DNA from: Spirochaetales bacterium
Lineage (GTDB): Bacteria > Spirochaetota > Spirochaetia > DSM-2461
Direction of reading: 5' to 3'
Length of the DNA stretch: 52,147 nt
Assembly: GCA_016936555.1 (NCBI GenBank)
Contig: JAFGXR010000068.1
Location: 1 to 52,147, forward strand
Of the stretch, positions 8,925 through 17,213 are shown piece after piece. Under the pieces are notes generated by a model that was given only the letters and a program-made list of their open reading frames with translations, had not been told where the DNA came from and did no database searches. Position 1 is the stretch's first letter; each line of letters begins with the position of its first letter. A program made the translations under genes and the position numbers.

Positions 8925-10525
8925 TTTTTTCCTCCATTGAGTATGGCAAATGATTTTCTGTTGGTTCCGTACAGCCTTTTAAAAACGCTGTAGTTTTTAT
9001 CGTAAATCTCCCGGTGTTCATTACGGGCACAAAATGTCTTTCTGATTGGTATAATCTCTTTGACCTTTTCATATCCATCGATTATTCCCAGTCCCAGTCC
9101 GCAGAGTATGGCCGCTCCCGCCGCACCGGTATTTTTGGAATCAGCCACTGCTTCGATTTTTTTTCCTGTAATGTCTGCCAGGATCTGGCAGGTCACATCA
9201 GACTGGGCTCCTCCGCCGGCAAAACGGACAGTCTCCCCTATGGGAACATGTTTCCCGATCGATTCGAGCAGCCATCGGTTGTGAAAAATCATCCCCTCGA
9301 CGACAGCCCGGATCATATCCCGTTTTCCCGTATTCAGGTTAATATTGAAGAAGATGCCCCGGGCATGGGGGTCTTCAAAGGGCGCCCGGTTTCCGTGAAG
9401 CCATGGGGTAAAGATCACACCGTTCGATCCCGGCGGGACCTGGCTGATAACTTCGCTCAGATACTCATATAAGGTGTTGTAAACCGTTTCCGGGTCCTCG
9501 GCGATATCCCTTTTCTCCAGATAGATGCCGATGGAATCGAGGGCCAGATGATCCCGTACCCATTCGAGGCATTTCCCCGAGGTTTCCTGTTCACCTATGT
9601 AATTATAGTATCCCGGACGGGCACCCAGAATTGACGCGATCATGCTGTCTATATCCACTTTCCGGTTTTTCAGAACCGACGCCACCCATCCCGAAGTCCC
9701 CATATAAATATGGGTATCGTTTTCTTCGGTCATTCCCGATCCCAGAGAGATAAGCGTCAGGTCCCCCCCGCCGCCGAAAACGGGAGTCCCCGCCTTCAAT
9801 CCGAGGCTCCCGGCAGCGCTCTCAGTCAACACTCCGGCCGATTGAGTGGCCCCGATCATTTCAGGCATGTGTTCGTACTTAACGCCGAAGATACGGCAGA
9901 GAGTCCGGCTCCAGTGCCGCCTCCCTTTTCTGGTATTATATATAAATGTGGCGTTAGCTGAATCATCTGTCATAACAAAGCGGTCAGTACAGCGGAGAAT
10001 CAGGGCTTCTTTAACATCGAGCCACTTGTGGACCCGGGAAAAGATCTCCGGTTCATTCTCCTCAACCCATTTGTACTTCCACAGAGGATCCTTAACGCTG
10101 GCGGAAACCCCTCCGGTCAAATAAAGCGAGACAAGAAGCCGAAAAACATTCATACCGGCAATCTTGATTCCTCTTTTCAATCCTCTCTTCTGCTGTAGCC
10201 CGCCTCTCTGATCCATATAGCTCATGGCCCGTCTCAACGGTCTGCCCTCTTTATCGACAAGAACAAGTCCCTGCATCTGGGAACAGAAGGACATGCCTTC
10301 AATCTGCTCAGCAGCAATTCCCGATTCTTTCATGACTGCACGTGTTGTGACTGTCATGGCATTCCACCAGTCTTCGACATCCTGCTCTGCCCCGCCGTTT
10401 TCCAGAATATAGAGAGGATATTCGCACAGATCACTGGCGATAAGTTCCAGAGAACCGCCGATTTTATAGAGGCATGTTTTTGCACCGGTCGTGCCGATAT
10501 CATAAGCCAGAACAAAATGATCCAT
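8921..10525 (-). CDS. FGGY-family carbohydrate kinase (xylulokinase-like)
   Basis: A 534-residue sugar kinase of the actin/hexokinase-like ATPase fold. The N-terminal phosphate loop is AYDIGTTGAKTCLY. The second half has FTPWLHGNRAPFEDP and the adenosine-binding FAGGGAQSD, as in xylulokinase and related FGGY enzymes. It should phosphorylate a ketose, polyol or related substrate in the cytoplasm. It is first in a three-gene operon with four-base overlaps to the aminotransferase. ATG 10525 is preferred over TTG 10528 because AAAGGAAG lies upstream at proper spacing. A strong promoter and a perfect inverted repeat precede it. Specificity is undetermined; xylulokinase annotation alone would not explain the aminotransferase. 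Confidence 0.92.
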   Translation of the reverse strand: MDHFVLAYDIGTTGAKTCLYKIGGSLELIASDLCEYPLYILENGGAEQDVEDWWNAMTVTTRAVMKESGIAAEQIEGMSFCSQMQGLVLVDKEGRPLRRAMSYMDQRGGLQQKRGLKRGIKIAGMNVFRLLVSLYLTGGVSASVKDPLWKYKWVEENEPEIFSRVHKWLDVKEALILRCTDRFVMTDDSANATFIYNTRKGRRHWSRTLCRIFGVKYEHMPEMIGATQSAGVLTESAAGSLGLKAGTPVFGGGGDLTLISLGSGMTEENDTHIYMGTSGWVASVLKNRKVDIDSMIASILGARPGYYNYIGEQETSGKCLEWVRDHLALDSIGIYLEKRDIAEDPETVYNTLYEYLSEVISQVPPGSNGVIFTPWLHGNRAPFEDPHARGIFFNINLNTGKRDMIRAVVEGMIFHNRWLLESIGKHVPIGETVRFAGGGAQSDVTCQILADITGKKIEAVADSKNTGAAGAAILCGLGLGIIDGYEKVKEIIPIRKTFCARNEHREIYDKNYSVFKRLYGTNRKSFAILNGGKK

Positions 10526-10550
10526 CAAACTTCCTTTTAGTGGACTTTAA

Positions 10551-10574
10551 ATTGGTGAGTCGCTACTCACCAAT
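10551..10574. promoter_or_regulatory. Perfect inverted repeat, candidate operator of the kinase operon
   Basis: ATTGGTGAGT-N4-ACTCACCAAT is a perfect 10-bp inverted repeat. It begins five bases past the -10 box, so it covers the expected transcription start. A repressor bound here would block initiation. The cognate regulator is not adjacent and no second copy was noticed in the window. Confidence 0.75.
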
Positions 10575-10578
10575 ATTG

Positions 10579-10606
10579 ATTATAGCATATTTCTTCCCGA
10601 TCTCAA
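10579..10606 (-). promoter_or_regulatory. Sigma70-type promoter of the kinase-aminotransferase-aldolase operon
   Basis: On the minus strand TTGAGA (10606-10601), a 16-base spacer and a perfect TATAAT (10584-10579) are seen, followed by the operator-like repeat. Confidence 0.75.
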
Positions 10607-10643
10607 GCTTGAAATTCCGGAAAGGAAAGCTTTAAATAGCCAT

Positions 10644-11120
10644 ATGCGCAAACAGGGACTGACAGCCATGCTGCTGCTATTGACAGCTCTCTCCCTTTAC
10701 GGCAACGGCCGCGATACCATCGATCTGTCTTTTTCCGGCGGGATGATTCTGGATATGGCGATTTTCGGACTGGAGAAAAAATACGCAGCTCTCGGATCCT
10801 CGGTCCAGTTTCCCGGATCTGTATCAATCGGAATCAAACCTCAATTTGCTTTTAATAATGACTTATGGAGCGTTTATCTTCCGGCTCTGCTATCGATTCC
10901 CATCCCCGCCGGAGCAGCCGGGAGATTCGCACTTGAACCTTATGCCGGAGGCGGTGCGGTTTATTTCAGCGATTCCGGGATTTTTCATCCGCTGATTACG
11001 GCCGGAGTGTTTTTTCATTACAGATCTTTTTTTGCCGATCTGCCGATTTACTGTTTTTTAAAAGAGGGGGACAGTGATTTTCTCATAGGTCTCAATATGG
11101 GATGGTCATTTCATTTCTGA
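10644..11120 (+). CDS. Small exported protein, possibly an outer-membrane beta-barrel
   Basis: A 158-residue protein not assigned to a family. It has an N-terminal signal peptide (MRKQGLTAMLLLLTALSLYGNG). The mature part shows alternating hydrophobic residues and glycine/aromatic-rich strands, and it ends GWSFHF, a terminal phenylalanine typical of outer-membrane beta-barrels. Only a weak, rather distant AAAGGAAAG precedes the ATG. It is divergent from the kinase operon. Its last 29 bases overlap the 3' end of hipA on the opposite strand. Confidence 0.6.
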   Translation: MRKQGLTAMLLLLTALSLYGNGRDTIDLSFSGGMILDMAIFGLEKKYAALGSSVQFPGSVSIGIKPQFAFNNDLWSVYLPALLSIPIPAGAAGRFALEPYAGGGAVYFSDSGIFHPLITAGVFFHYRSFFADLPIYCFLKEGDSDFLIGLNMGWSFHF

Positions 11121-12312
11121 TTTTTTCCATTGCCTCTTCGCCGACTCCGGCTTTCTCGGCATATTCCGGCCAACGGGAGACCGATTGTAAAACTTCTTCA
11201 ATCAATTCCGATACTTCCTGTTTTTTAAGACCGGAAGATTCTCCCAGCCTGTGAATGTTTTTGGCTGTGGGAAAGCGCCCCTCTCCGTCGACAGTCATGG
11301 AATGCTCTCCTCCGGGGCCCTGGGAAAAGGTTAAATCGTAGGCCGGGGACAGGAACCACTCCCCCTCCCTGTTCATGAGAAACGTAAAGTTCTTGACATG
11401 ATCATCGCGGTTATGAGTAAAAATATTAAAAATCATCTGCCGGAAAGCCCTTTTCAATTCCTGTTGTTTTTTTGTCAGATCAAGAACAACGCGAAAGAAC
11501 ATTCGATAGTCACAGGAGGGAATTCTAAAGTCCGAATGGATGAGATTTCCAAAAGTATGAGTATGAAATCTCCTGTTCTCTTCTCTGTCAAAGCGCTTTA
11601 TGCCGAAAAAACGCTTTCCCCCTTCTATTTCGAACATTCGGGTTTCAGTCATGGCTATTCCACAATCCTTTGCCATTAAAGAATAAGCGTATTCGACTGA
11701 ACCGGAATCAATGTTATCGGAATTTCCATCAAATTTGATGATCCAGTGATGGTAATCGTCCGGTAGGTCACCTTCTCCCGAAATCATTTTTTCCTTATTT
11801 ACTCCGACAAGGACTTTGGGGCGGGCTCCACCGGGACTTCCTCCTGCCAGCATCAATTCCTTCAATACGGACTGTGATTCCCCTTTGAGAATCTTTTGCG
11901 AATGATCATATAGCTTGTAAAGATCGAAAATACGCTCGTCCTGTGAAGGACCTTCCAATACCGGCCTGTAGCACAGGGCTCCCATTGTATGAGACCCGAG
12001 AAAAGACAGACGATCCAGAGGGGAAAGTTTTTCAATGGTAAACCCCTTCCCTTTCATATATCGATCCATAAGCAAACGTCCCCAGCCATCGGGAAGAGAA
12101 TCATCGAATAATCCGAAAAGAGGGCCGAATTCCCTGTCTCTATGCTCAAGCAATCCGGAACCGGGAGGGAGTTTATAGGGAGATAACCAGAGGTTTCTTT
12201 CCGGGAAGTCCCTGTGATATTGAAAATAGATTCTATGATTCTGATCTGCCAGTTCTCCTACCGGTATTTCAAAATCATTTCCCCAGTTCAGGTAAACTTC
12301 AAGACGTTTCAA
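11092..12312 (-). CDS. hipA: HipA-type serine/threonine kinase toxin
   Basis: A 406-residue HipA. In E. coli HipA phosphorylates GltX and induces dormancy. Conserved elements: SLPDGWGRLL (72-81), the Ser-bearing P-loop AGGSPGGARPK (S159 is the candidate autophosphorylation site), WIIKFD, FGIKRFDR, the catalytic NRDDHVKN (D303, N308) and the metal-binding D326 in SPAYDL. Spacing D303/N308/D326 reproduces E. coli D309/N314/D332, so the kinase looks active. Its start overlaps the antitoxin stop by four bases. The 3' end overlaps a convergent small gene. The target protein cannot be inferred. Confidence 0.93.
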   Translation of the reverse strand: MKRLEVYLNWGNDFEIPVGELADQNHRIYFQYHRDFPERNLWLSPYKLPPGSGLLEHRDREFGPLFGLFDDSLPDGWGRLLMDRYMKGKGFTIEKLSPLDRLSFLGSHTMGALCYRPVLEGPSQDERIFDLYKLYDHSQKILKGESQSVLKELMLAGGSPGGARPKVLVGVNKEKMISGEGDLPDDYHHWIIKFDGNSDNIDSGSVEYAYSLMAKDCGIAMTETRMFEIEGGKRFFGIKRFDREENRRFHTHTFGNLIHSDFRIPSCDYRMFFRVVLDLTKKQQELKRAFRQMIFNIFTHNRDDHVKNFTFLMNREGEWFLSPAYDLTFSQGPGGEHSMTVDGEGRFPTAKNIHRLGESSGLKKQEVSELIEEVLQSVSRWPEYAEKAGVGEEAMEKIRNEMTIPY

Positions 12313-12608
12313 ATGGAACCTCGTTTCGATATCCGGCCTTCCAGTTTTTCCAACTCGTCAATCGTTCCGGCTTTAGGCGGAAGCAGAACCTCGTCCAGAT
12401 CGTCAAGCCGGCCCAGGGCTGATAATAGTTTGAGAAAATTATCCAGCGAGATCTGTGCTGTCTGTTCAAAGCGAATCAGAGAACCGACTGATACACCCGA
12501 TCGTTCGGAAAGTGTGGATCTTTTCCATTTGTTTATCAAGCGTAATTCCTTCAGGCGCCCCGCCAGAGTTTCAGCGACATCACCCGATGTTTTAAGTTCG
12601 AATTTCAT
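12309..12608 (-). CDS. hipB: HipB-type XRE antitoxin
   Basis: A 99-residue Cro/CI helix-turn-helix protein. The HTH spans about residues 12-60 (LAGRLKELRLINKW ... TLSERSGVSVGSLIRFEQT), with the usual follow-on helix for dimerisation. It should neutralise HipA and repress the operon. The downstream toxin gene overlaps by four bases. No strong Shine-Dalgarno is seen, only AGGAATGCC before the ATG. An AT-rich inverted repeat immediately upstream is the expected operator. Confidence 0.9.
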   Translation of the reverse strand: MKFELKTSGDVAETLAGRLKELRLINKWKRSTLSERSGVSVGSLIRFEQTAQISLDNFLKLLSALGRLDDLDEVLLPPKAGTIDELEKLEGRISKRGSI

Positions 12609-12615
12609 GGCATTC

Positions 12616-12655
12616 CTATAGCTAATATATTATCACTATATTACCTTAATTATAG
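12616..12655 (-). promoter_or_regulatory. Candidate HipB operator
   Basis: TAATATA-N7-TATATTA (12623-12643) is a perfect inverted repeat nested inside an outer CTATA/TATAG pair. It lies 15-47 bases upstream of hipB, as expected for autorepression. The region is very AT-rich, so chance symmetry is possible. Confidence 0.5.
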
Positions 12656-12684
12656 ATTATTTTCAATATTTTATCATTATCATA

Positions 12685-12879
12685 GCCCAGGATAATACGA
12701 TTCTGTCCCGGCTGTCTCATCCGGCATTAACTACCGTGGATATGGAAATTTCAAGACTGGGAATTGAATCAGCCGAAATGATGCTGCAACTCCTTGGAAC
12801 AGAAAACCCCATGCCGCGGAGACTGATTTTTTATCCCGGCCTGATAAAAAGAGAAAGTTGCGGTCCCGCTCCTGAATAA
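12685..12879 (+). pseudogene. C-terminal remnant of a LacI/PurR-family regulator
   Basis: The plus-strand frame ending at the TAA at 12877-12879 reads DNTILSRLSHPALTTVDMEI, then GIESAEMMLQLL, then RRLIFYPGLIKRESC. These match the last 60 residues of LacI-family effector domains in order (DD-x-SPPLTTV, G..A..ML..L, P.L..R.S). An in-frame stop occurs at 12619-12621, and the DNA-binding and most of the effector domain are absent. The hipBA module lies where the missing part would be. It appears to be a gene fragment left after replacement or deletion, and not expressed as a regulator. Confidence 0.75.
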
Positions 12880-12932
12880 AAAAAGAACAAACACTCTTTC
12901 ATAAAAATGGTCCTTATTTTAAAATTAATATT

Positions 12933-15206
12933 ATGATCAGATTTTTTCTTCGCCATCGCAAGGCGGTTCTCATAATAGGTGTTGTTTCCACAGTTCTTCT
13001 GGGAGCCAATGCCCTTTTTCTGAAAATCAACGGCAGCTTTACCACGGTTTTGCCGAAAGATGATCCCGATTTTATCTACAACCGTTATGTCGAGGATACC
13101 TTCGGTCATTCCGATGAAATAATCCTGTTGCTCACCGACGAAAAATCCATTTACAGCGAAGATGTCATCAGAGCGGTCAAGGGCATTACCGATGATCTGT
13201 CGCGGCTTGATCTGATTGCGTCCAACAGCATATTCACCTTTCTGACCGTGTCGGACTTCGATTTCAGCGCTTTAAGCGATGACAAAGCAGCCAATGCCGA
13301 GCTTATCGCCGCACTCAAAAATTTTATGGAGACGGATCCCTTTTCAACGGGCATCGTCACCAGTGAAGACGGTTTCAGCTGCCTGATCATAGCGCCGGTT
13401 TCCAGCGAGCTGACTCTCGACGAGGAAAATTTGAAGGAAACCGTCAATGCCGTTTACGATATAACGGCAAAATACGAAGCCCTTTATCCGGGGCTGTCCA
13501 TCGAGCAGTCGGGGCATCCTGTTGTGAATTCCGAGATAATGGCCCGTATCACCACGGATCTCCTGATCCTCTTTATCGTGGCCATCCTGACTGTGGCCAT
13601 TATGCTCCGCCTGATTCTCGGCAGTTTCAAAGCCATGCTGGTTCCCATAGTGATCACCGCGATTTCCGTGCTCTGGACTTTCGGTCTCAAGGGCCTGCTC
13701 CGCTCTGATCTGACCATAACCGAAGCCGTAATTCCCGTCATACTCATTTCCGTAGCCTGTGCCGATGGCATTCACATCGTCAGTGAGGTATTTCATTATA
13801 TGCATCACGGCCATTCGACGGACCGGTCCATCCGCATGACCATGCATCGCCTCTGGAAACCGGTCGTGCTCACGAGCCTGACAACAGCAACTGGATTCGC
13901 CTCATTCATTTTTTCCCGGGGAGAGTCGCTTCGCAATATGGGCCTGTTTCTCGCTTTCGGAGTCATAACGGCCATGTTTTTCTCACTTATTTATATACCC
14001 GTCATCATGTCCTGGTTTAAACCGGTTCAGATGGGAGAGGACAACAAGCATTTTGCCCGCCAGCTCAAACTGCTCCACCGGGTCGAACGTATTGTTGAAG
14101 CCATTATCAGAAAAAGGATTATTGTACTTCTGGGAGCGGTTCTGGTTCTCGGGCTCTCCATCTGGGGCATGACCAATATCAACACAGATACCGATGAAAT
14201 ACGGTATTTCAAAAAAGACAACCCCGTCAGGATTTCCGCGGAAAAGATTGAAAGGGAAATGGGCGGGATAAGCGCCCTCCAGATTATTCTTGAGTCAGAG
14301 GAGGAGAATATTTTTCAGGAACTCGATGTCCTTCAGGCTATGGCGGAATTCCAGAAAATCCTCAAGGCCCGCGACGATGTCAGTTACAGTCTCTCTCTGG
14401 CCGACTATGTGAGCAACTTCTACTTCCGCATGCGCGGACGGAATCCCGATATGTATCAAATTCCCGATAACCAGCTGTTTCTGACCAGAATGTTCCGTAT
14501 GATAGACGGAACCGATGATCCTCGCATCGAGAGTATTAAAGCTTTTGTCGATGACGATTACAGACGGGCAAAGATAACAGTGAGAATAAACAATTCCAAC
14601 ACTTCGGTAATGGAAAAGCTTCTTTCGGAGATACAACCGGAACTGGACCGGCTCTTCGACGACCGGTTCACCATAGGCTACGCCGGAGATTTTCTCCGAC
14701 TGAGCAACGGAAGGATTATCGTCGAAAGCCAGGTGCTGAGCCTGACCGTGACCCTGGGGGTTATCCTGATCGTTTTATCGGTTATGTACCGTTCCCCTCT
14801 TATGGGCTTAATCGTATCACTTCCGGTTATAATCGCCGTCCTTTTCAATTTTGCCATAATGTGGCTGTTTCACGTTTCACTGAATCCGGCAACTTCGATT
14901 ATCTCAGCGGTCGGCCTGGGGGTTGGCATCGATTACTCCATTCATCTTTATTCGCGATTCCGTTTTCTCTACAAAAAAAGCGGCCGGAAAGAAGAGAGCA
15001 TCATCAACGCCGTTGTGGAAACCTCCAGAGGCATACTGTCCAACGCCCTTTCCGTTGGTCTCGGTTTCCTGATTCTCCTTCTTTCGGCCTACAGTATCAT
15101 TAATGATATGGGCTGGATTGTCGCCCTGAGCATGTTGACCACATCATTGACGTCACTGGTTCTGCTGCCCGTATTACTTTCATTTATCATCCCTTCGAAG
15201 AGCTGA
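12933..15206 (+). CDS. RND-superfamily MMPL/Patched-like exporter
   Basis: A 757-residue membrane protein with the RND duplicated plan: one N-terminal helix, a large extracytoplasmic loop, five helices (from about residue 210), then a second helix (about 395), a second loop and five more helices. The twin halves show the RND helix-4 signatures VACADGIHIVSEVFH and GLGVGIDYSIHLYSRF, containing the acidic residues expected for proton coupling. It belongs to the COG1033 group of predicted exporters for lipids or hydrophobic compounds. No adaptor or outer-membrane channel gene is adjacent, so it may act alone. No Shine-Dalgarno precedes the ATG; TAAAAT lies seven bases upstream. It follows the LacI remnant. 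Confidence 0.9.
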   Translation: MIRFFLRHRKAVLIIGVVSTVLLGANALFLKINGSFTTVLPKDDPDFIYNRYVEDTFGHSDEIILLLTDEKSIYSEDVIRAVKGITDDLSRLDLIASNSIFTFLTVSDFDFSALSDDKAANAELIAALKNFMETDPFSTGIVTSEDGFSCLIIAPVSSELTLDEENLKETVNAVYDITAKYEALYPGLSIEQSGHPVVNSEIMARITTDLLILFIVAILTVAIMLRLILGSFKAMLVPIVITAISVLWTFGLKGLLRSDLTITEAVIPVILISVACADGIHIVSEVFHYMHHGHSTDRSIRMTMHRLWKPVVLTSLTTATGFASFIFSRGESLRNMGLFLAFGVITAMFFSLIYIPVIMSWFKPVQMGEDNKHFARQLKLLHRVERIVEAIIRKRIIVLLGAVLVLGLSIWGMTNINTDTDEIRYFKKDNPVRISAEKIEREMGGISALQIILESEEENIFQELDVLQAMAEFQKILKARDDVSYSLSLADYVSNFYFRMRGRNPDMYQIPDNQLFLTRMFRMIDGTDDPRIESIKAFVDDDYRRAKITVRINNSNTSVMEKLLSEIQPELDRLFDDRFTIGYAGDFLRLSNGRIIVESQVLSLTVTLGVILIVLSVMYRSPLMGLIVSLPVIIAVLFNFAIMWLFHVSLNPATSIISAVGLGVGIDYSIHLYSRFRFLYKKSGRKEESIINAVVETSRGILSNALSVGLGFLILLLSAYSIINDMGWIVALSMLTTSLTSLVLLPVLLSFIIPSKS

Positions 15207-15249
15207 CCCGAAAAATGTCCAGTTAATCCGATTTTTTTACTATACAAAT

Positions 15250-15265
15250 ATGTTTACGGAAACAT
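15250..15265. promoter_or_regulatory. LacI-type operator 1, ABC importer operon
   Basis: ATGTTTACGGAAACAT matches the consensus TGTTTNCGNAAACA shared with two other sites. It has the central CG and half-site symmetry typical of LacI-family operators. TATACA at 15241-15246 could be the -10 box just upstream, but no clear -35 is seen. Confidence 0.8.
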
Positions 15266-15282
15266 ATAACGGTGCTACGATT

Positions 15283-15296
15283 TGTTTACGCAAACA
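15283..15296. promoter_or_regulatory. LacI-type operator 2, ABC importer operon
   Basis: TGTTTACGCAAACA is a second copy, 32 bp centre to centre from operator 1 (about three helical turns), so two dimers could bind on one face. It lies 21 bases upstream of the permease start. Confidence 0.8.
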
Positions 15297-15317
15297 GTTA
15301 ATAACGAAAGGACTTGT

Positions 15318-16259
15318 ATGAGAAATCACATGGACCAAATTCCACTGAGGAAACTGAGTCTGAAATCGAGAATCTATCACCAGCGCTATCTGCTTTTTAT
15401 GGCCCTGCCGGCCCTTGTCTGGATGATCGTTTTTAATTACATTCCCATGTACGGGATCATTATCGCCTTCAAACGATACAGAATTATCAAATCCATCGCC
15501 GACTCACCCTGGGTGGGGCTCGCCAATTTCAAAGAGCTCTTCACCGAGGGAGATTTTTCCATGGTCATGAAGAACACCCTCGGCATTGGATTCATGCGGC
15601 TGTTCATCGGGTTCCCCCTTCCCATAATCTTTGCTCTGTTTCTCAATGAGATAAAGCATGCCGGTTTCAAAAGAACGATTCAGACAATTTCCTATCTGCC
15701 CCATTTTATTTCCTGGGTCGTTCTCGGGGGAATCATGATGAACTGGCTTTCCGATGCCGGTCTATTCAACGAAATCCTTATGAAAACCGGAATTATCGAT
15801 GAACCGCGCTTTTTCCTCGCCGAACCTGAATCCTTCTGGAATATCGCCGTATTTTCCGATGTCTGGAAAGAACTGGGTTGGGGAGCCATTATCTATCTGG
15901 CCGCTATATCCGGTATCAGTCCGGCTCTTTACGAAGCCGCCACTGTAGACGGTGCCAACCGGTGGCAGAAGATGATGCACATAACCATGCCCTCTATCAT
16001 GCCGACGGTTTCCATTATGCTCATACTGGCGATAAGCGGGATTCTGACAACGAACTTCGATCAGATTCTGGTTCTCAGAAATGCCGTGAATCAGTCTGCC
16101 AGCGATGTCATCGACATATTCGTCTACCGCGTGGGCTTTAAAATGAACCGGTTCTCCTACGCCCAGGCCATAAGCCTGTTCAAATCAGTCGTCGCGCTGA
16201 TTCTCCTTCTGGGAGCCAATCAGATTTCCAAGAAGACTCAGGGGCACTCCCTTTTCTAA
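15318..16259 (+). CDS. ABC sugar transporter permease, LplB type
   Basis: A 313-residue inner-membrane permease of the carbohydrate uptake (CUT1) group. About six helices are visible, starting at LLFMALPALVWMIVF. The cytoplasmic EAA loop reads EAATVDGANRWQKMMHITMP, which docks the ATPase. The start at 15318 follows GAAAGGA; the upstream ATG at 15282 would run through operator 2 and is rejected. It is first in a three-gene importer operon with no ATPase gene, so a shared MsmK-like ATPase encoded elsewhere is presumed. LplB/YtcP-type systems usually carry oligosaccharides. Control by the downstream LacI protein is inferred from the two operators. Confidence 0.92.
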   Translation: MRNHMDQIPLRKLSLKSRIYHQRYLLFMALPALVWMIVFNYIPMYGIIIAFKRYRIIKSIADSPWVGLANFKELFTEGDFSMVMKNTLGIGFMRLFIGFPLPIIFALFLNEIKHAGFKRTIQTISYLPHFISWVVLGGIMMNWLSDAGLFNEILMKTGIIDEPRFFLAEPESFWNIAVFSDVWKELGWGAIIYLAAISGISPALYEAATVDGANRWQKMMHITMPSIMPTVSIMLILAISGILTTNFDQILVLRNAVNQSASDVIDIFVYRVGFKMNRFSYAQAISLFKSVVALILLLGANQISKKTQGHSLF

Positions 16260-16271
16260 CAGGTACTAATA

Positions 16272-17153
16272 ATGAAAATAAATAGAAATAAACCGGATGT
16301 ATTTCCCAAAGTAAACGCCCTGTTGATGATCCTGATCTGTTTCATCACCCTCTATCCCATATGGTACACCATAGTCCTTTCCTTCAACGATGCCAACGAC
16401 GCCCAGATGGGCGGGATCTACTGGTGGCCCCGGGTTTTCAGCCTCAAGAGCTACAGTGCCGTTTTCGCCAATGCCAGCATTGTAAACGCTTTTACCATTT
16501 CCGTTCTCAGAACCGTGATCGGGACGCTAACCCATGTCTTCTTCACGGCTATGACAGCCTATGCCTTCTCGAAGAAAAGGCTGATCGGAAGAAATATCTT
16601 CCTGGCCATCGGAACATTCACCATGTTTTTCAACGGCGGCCTCATCCCCTTCTTTCTTCTGCTGAAAAACCTGGGAATGCTCAACAACTTTATCGTTTAC
16701 ATCGTTCCGACCATGTTCAACTTTTTCCACCTGATCATTTTTACTTCCTTTTTCAGAGGTATACCCGGAAGCCTGGAGGAATCGGCCATGATCGACGGGG
16801 CCAATGAGTTCAGGACCTTCGTGCAGATCATCCTTCCCCTCTCCATGCCCGTACTGGCGACGATAGCCCTCTTTCACGGCGTCTGGAACTGGAATGATTT
16901 TTTCTGGGGAGTCATTTTCGTCAACGACGAAGCTCTTCAGCCCATCGGCACCTATCTCTACAGGATAATTGCCGAAACCGCATCTTCCAATATGAAGATC
17001 AATATGCCGGGAGCCATCAGCCTCAAGGCTGTCAACTCCCAGTCCATAAAACTGGCGACCATGGTCGTCGCCACGACTCCCATCGTGCTCACCTACCCCT
17101 TCCTGCAGAAGTACTTCGTAAAAGGTGTCATGATCGGATCTGTTAAAGAGTAA
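16272..17153 (+). CDS. ABC sugar transporter permease, YtcP/AraQ type
   Basis: The second permease of the importer, 293 residues with six helices and the EAA loop ESAMIDGANEFRTFVQIILP. The ending YPFLQKYFVKGVMIGSVKE is characteristic of CUT1 second permeases. It starts 12 bases after the first permease with a modest AGG site. It pairs with LplB-type subunits to form the transmembrane channel. Confidence 0.92.
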   Translation: MKINRNKPDVFPKVNALLMILICFITLYPIWYTIVLSFNDANDAQMGGIYWWPRVFSLKSYSAVFANASIVNAFTISVLRTVIGTLTHVFFTAMTAYAFSKKRLIGRNIFLAIGTFTMFFNGGLIPFFLLLKNLGMLNNFIVYIVPTMFNFFHLIIFTSFFRGIPGSLEESAMIDGANEFRTFVQIILPLSMPVLATIALFHGVWNWNDFFWGVIFVNDEALQPIGTYLYRIIAETASSNMKINMPGAISLKAVNSQSIKLATMVVATTPIVLTYPFLQKYFVKGVMIGSVKE

Positions 17154-17163
17154 ATCCGGCGGG

Positions 17164-17177
17164 AGGGATATATCCCT
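17164..17177 (+). other. Short hairpin between permease and binding-protein genes
   Basis: AGGGATATATCCCT is a perfect 14-base palindrome in the 60-base gap before the binding-protein gene. In CUT1 operons such a hairpin could stabilise or separate the abundant binding-protein message. That role is inference; there is no T tract, so it is not an obvious terminator. Confidence 0.4.
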
Positions 17178-17213
17178 AAGCCTGATGATATTTAGAGGAG
17201 GATTTTTCATACT

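Noticed and set aside
7893-8993. 366-codon open frame opposite the aminotransferase
   Set aside because: Shadow of a gene with intact catalytic motifs; no independent signal.
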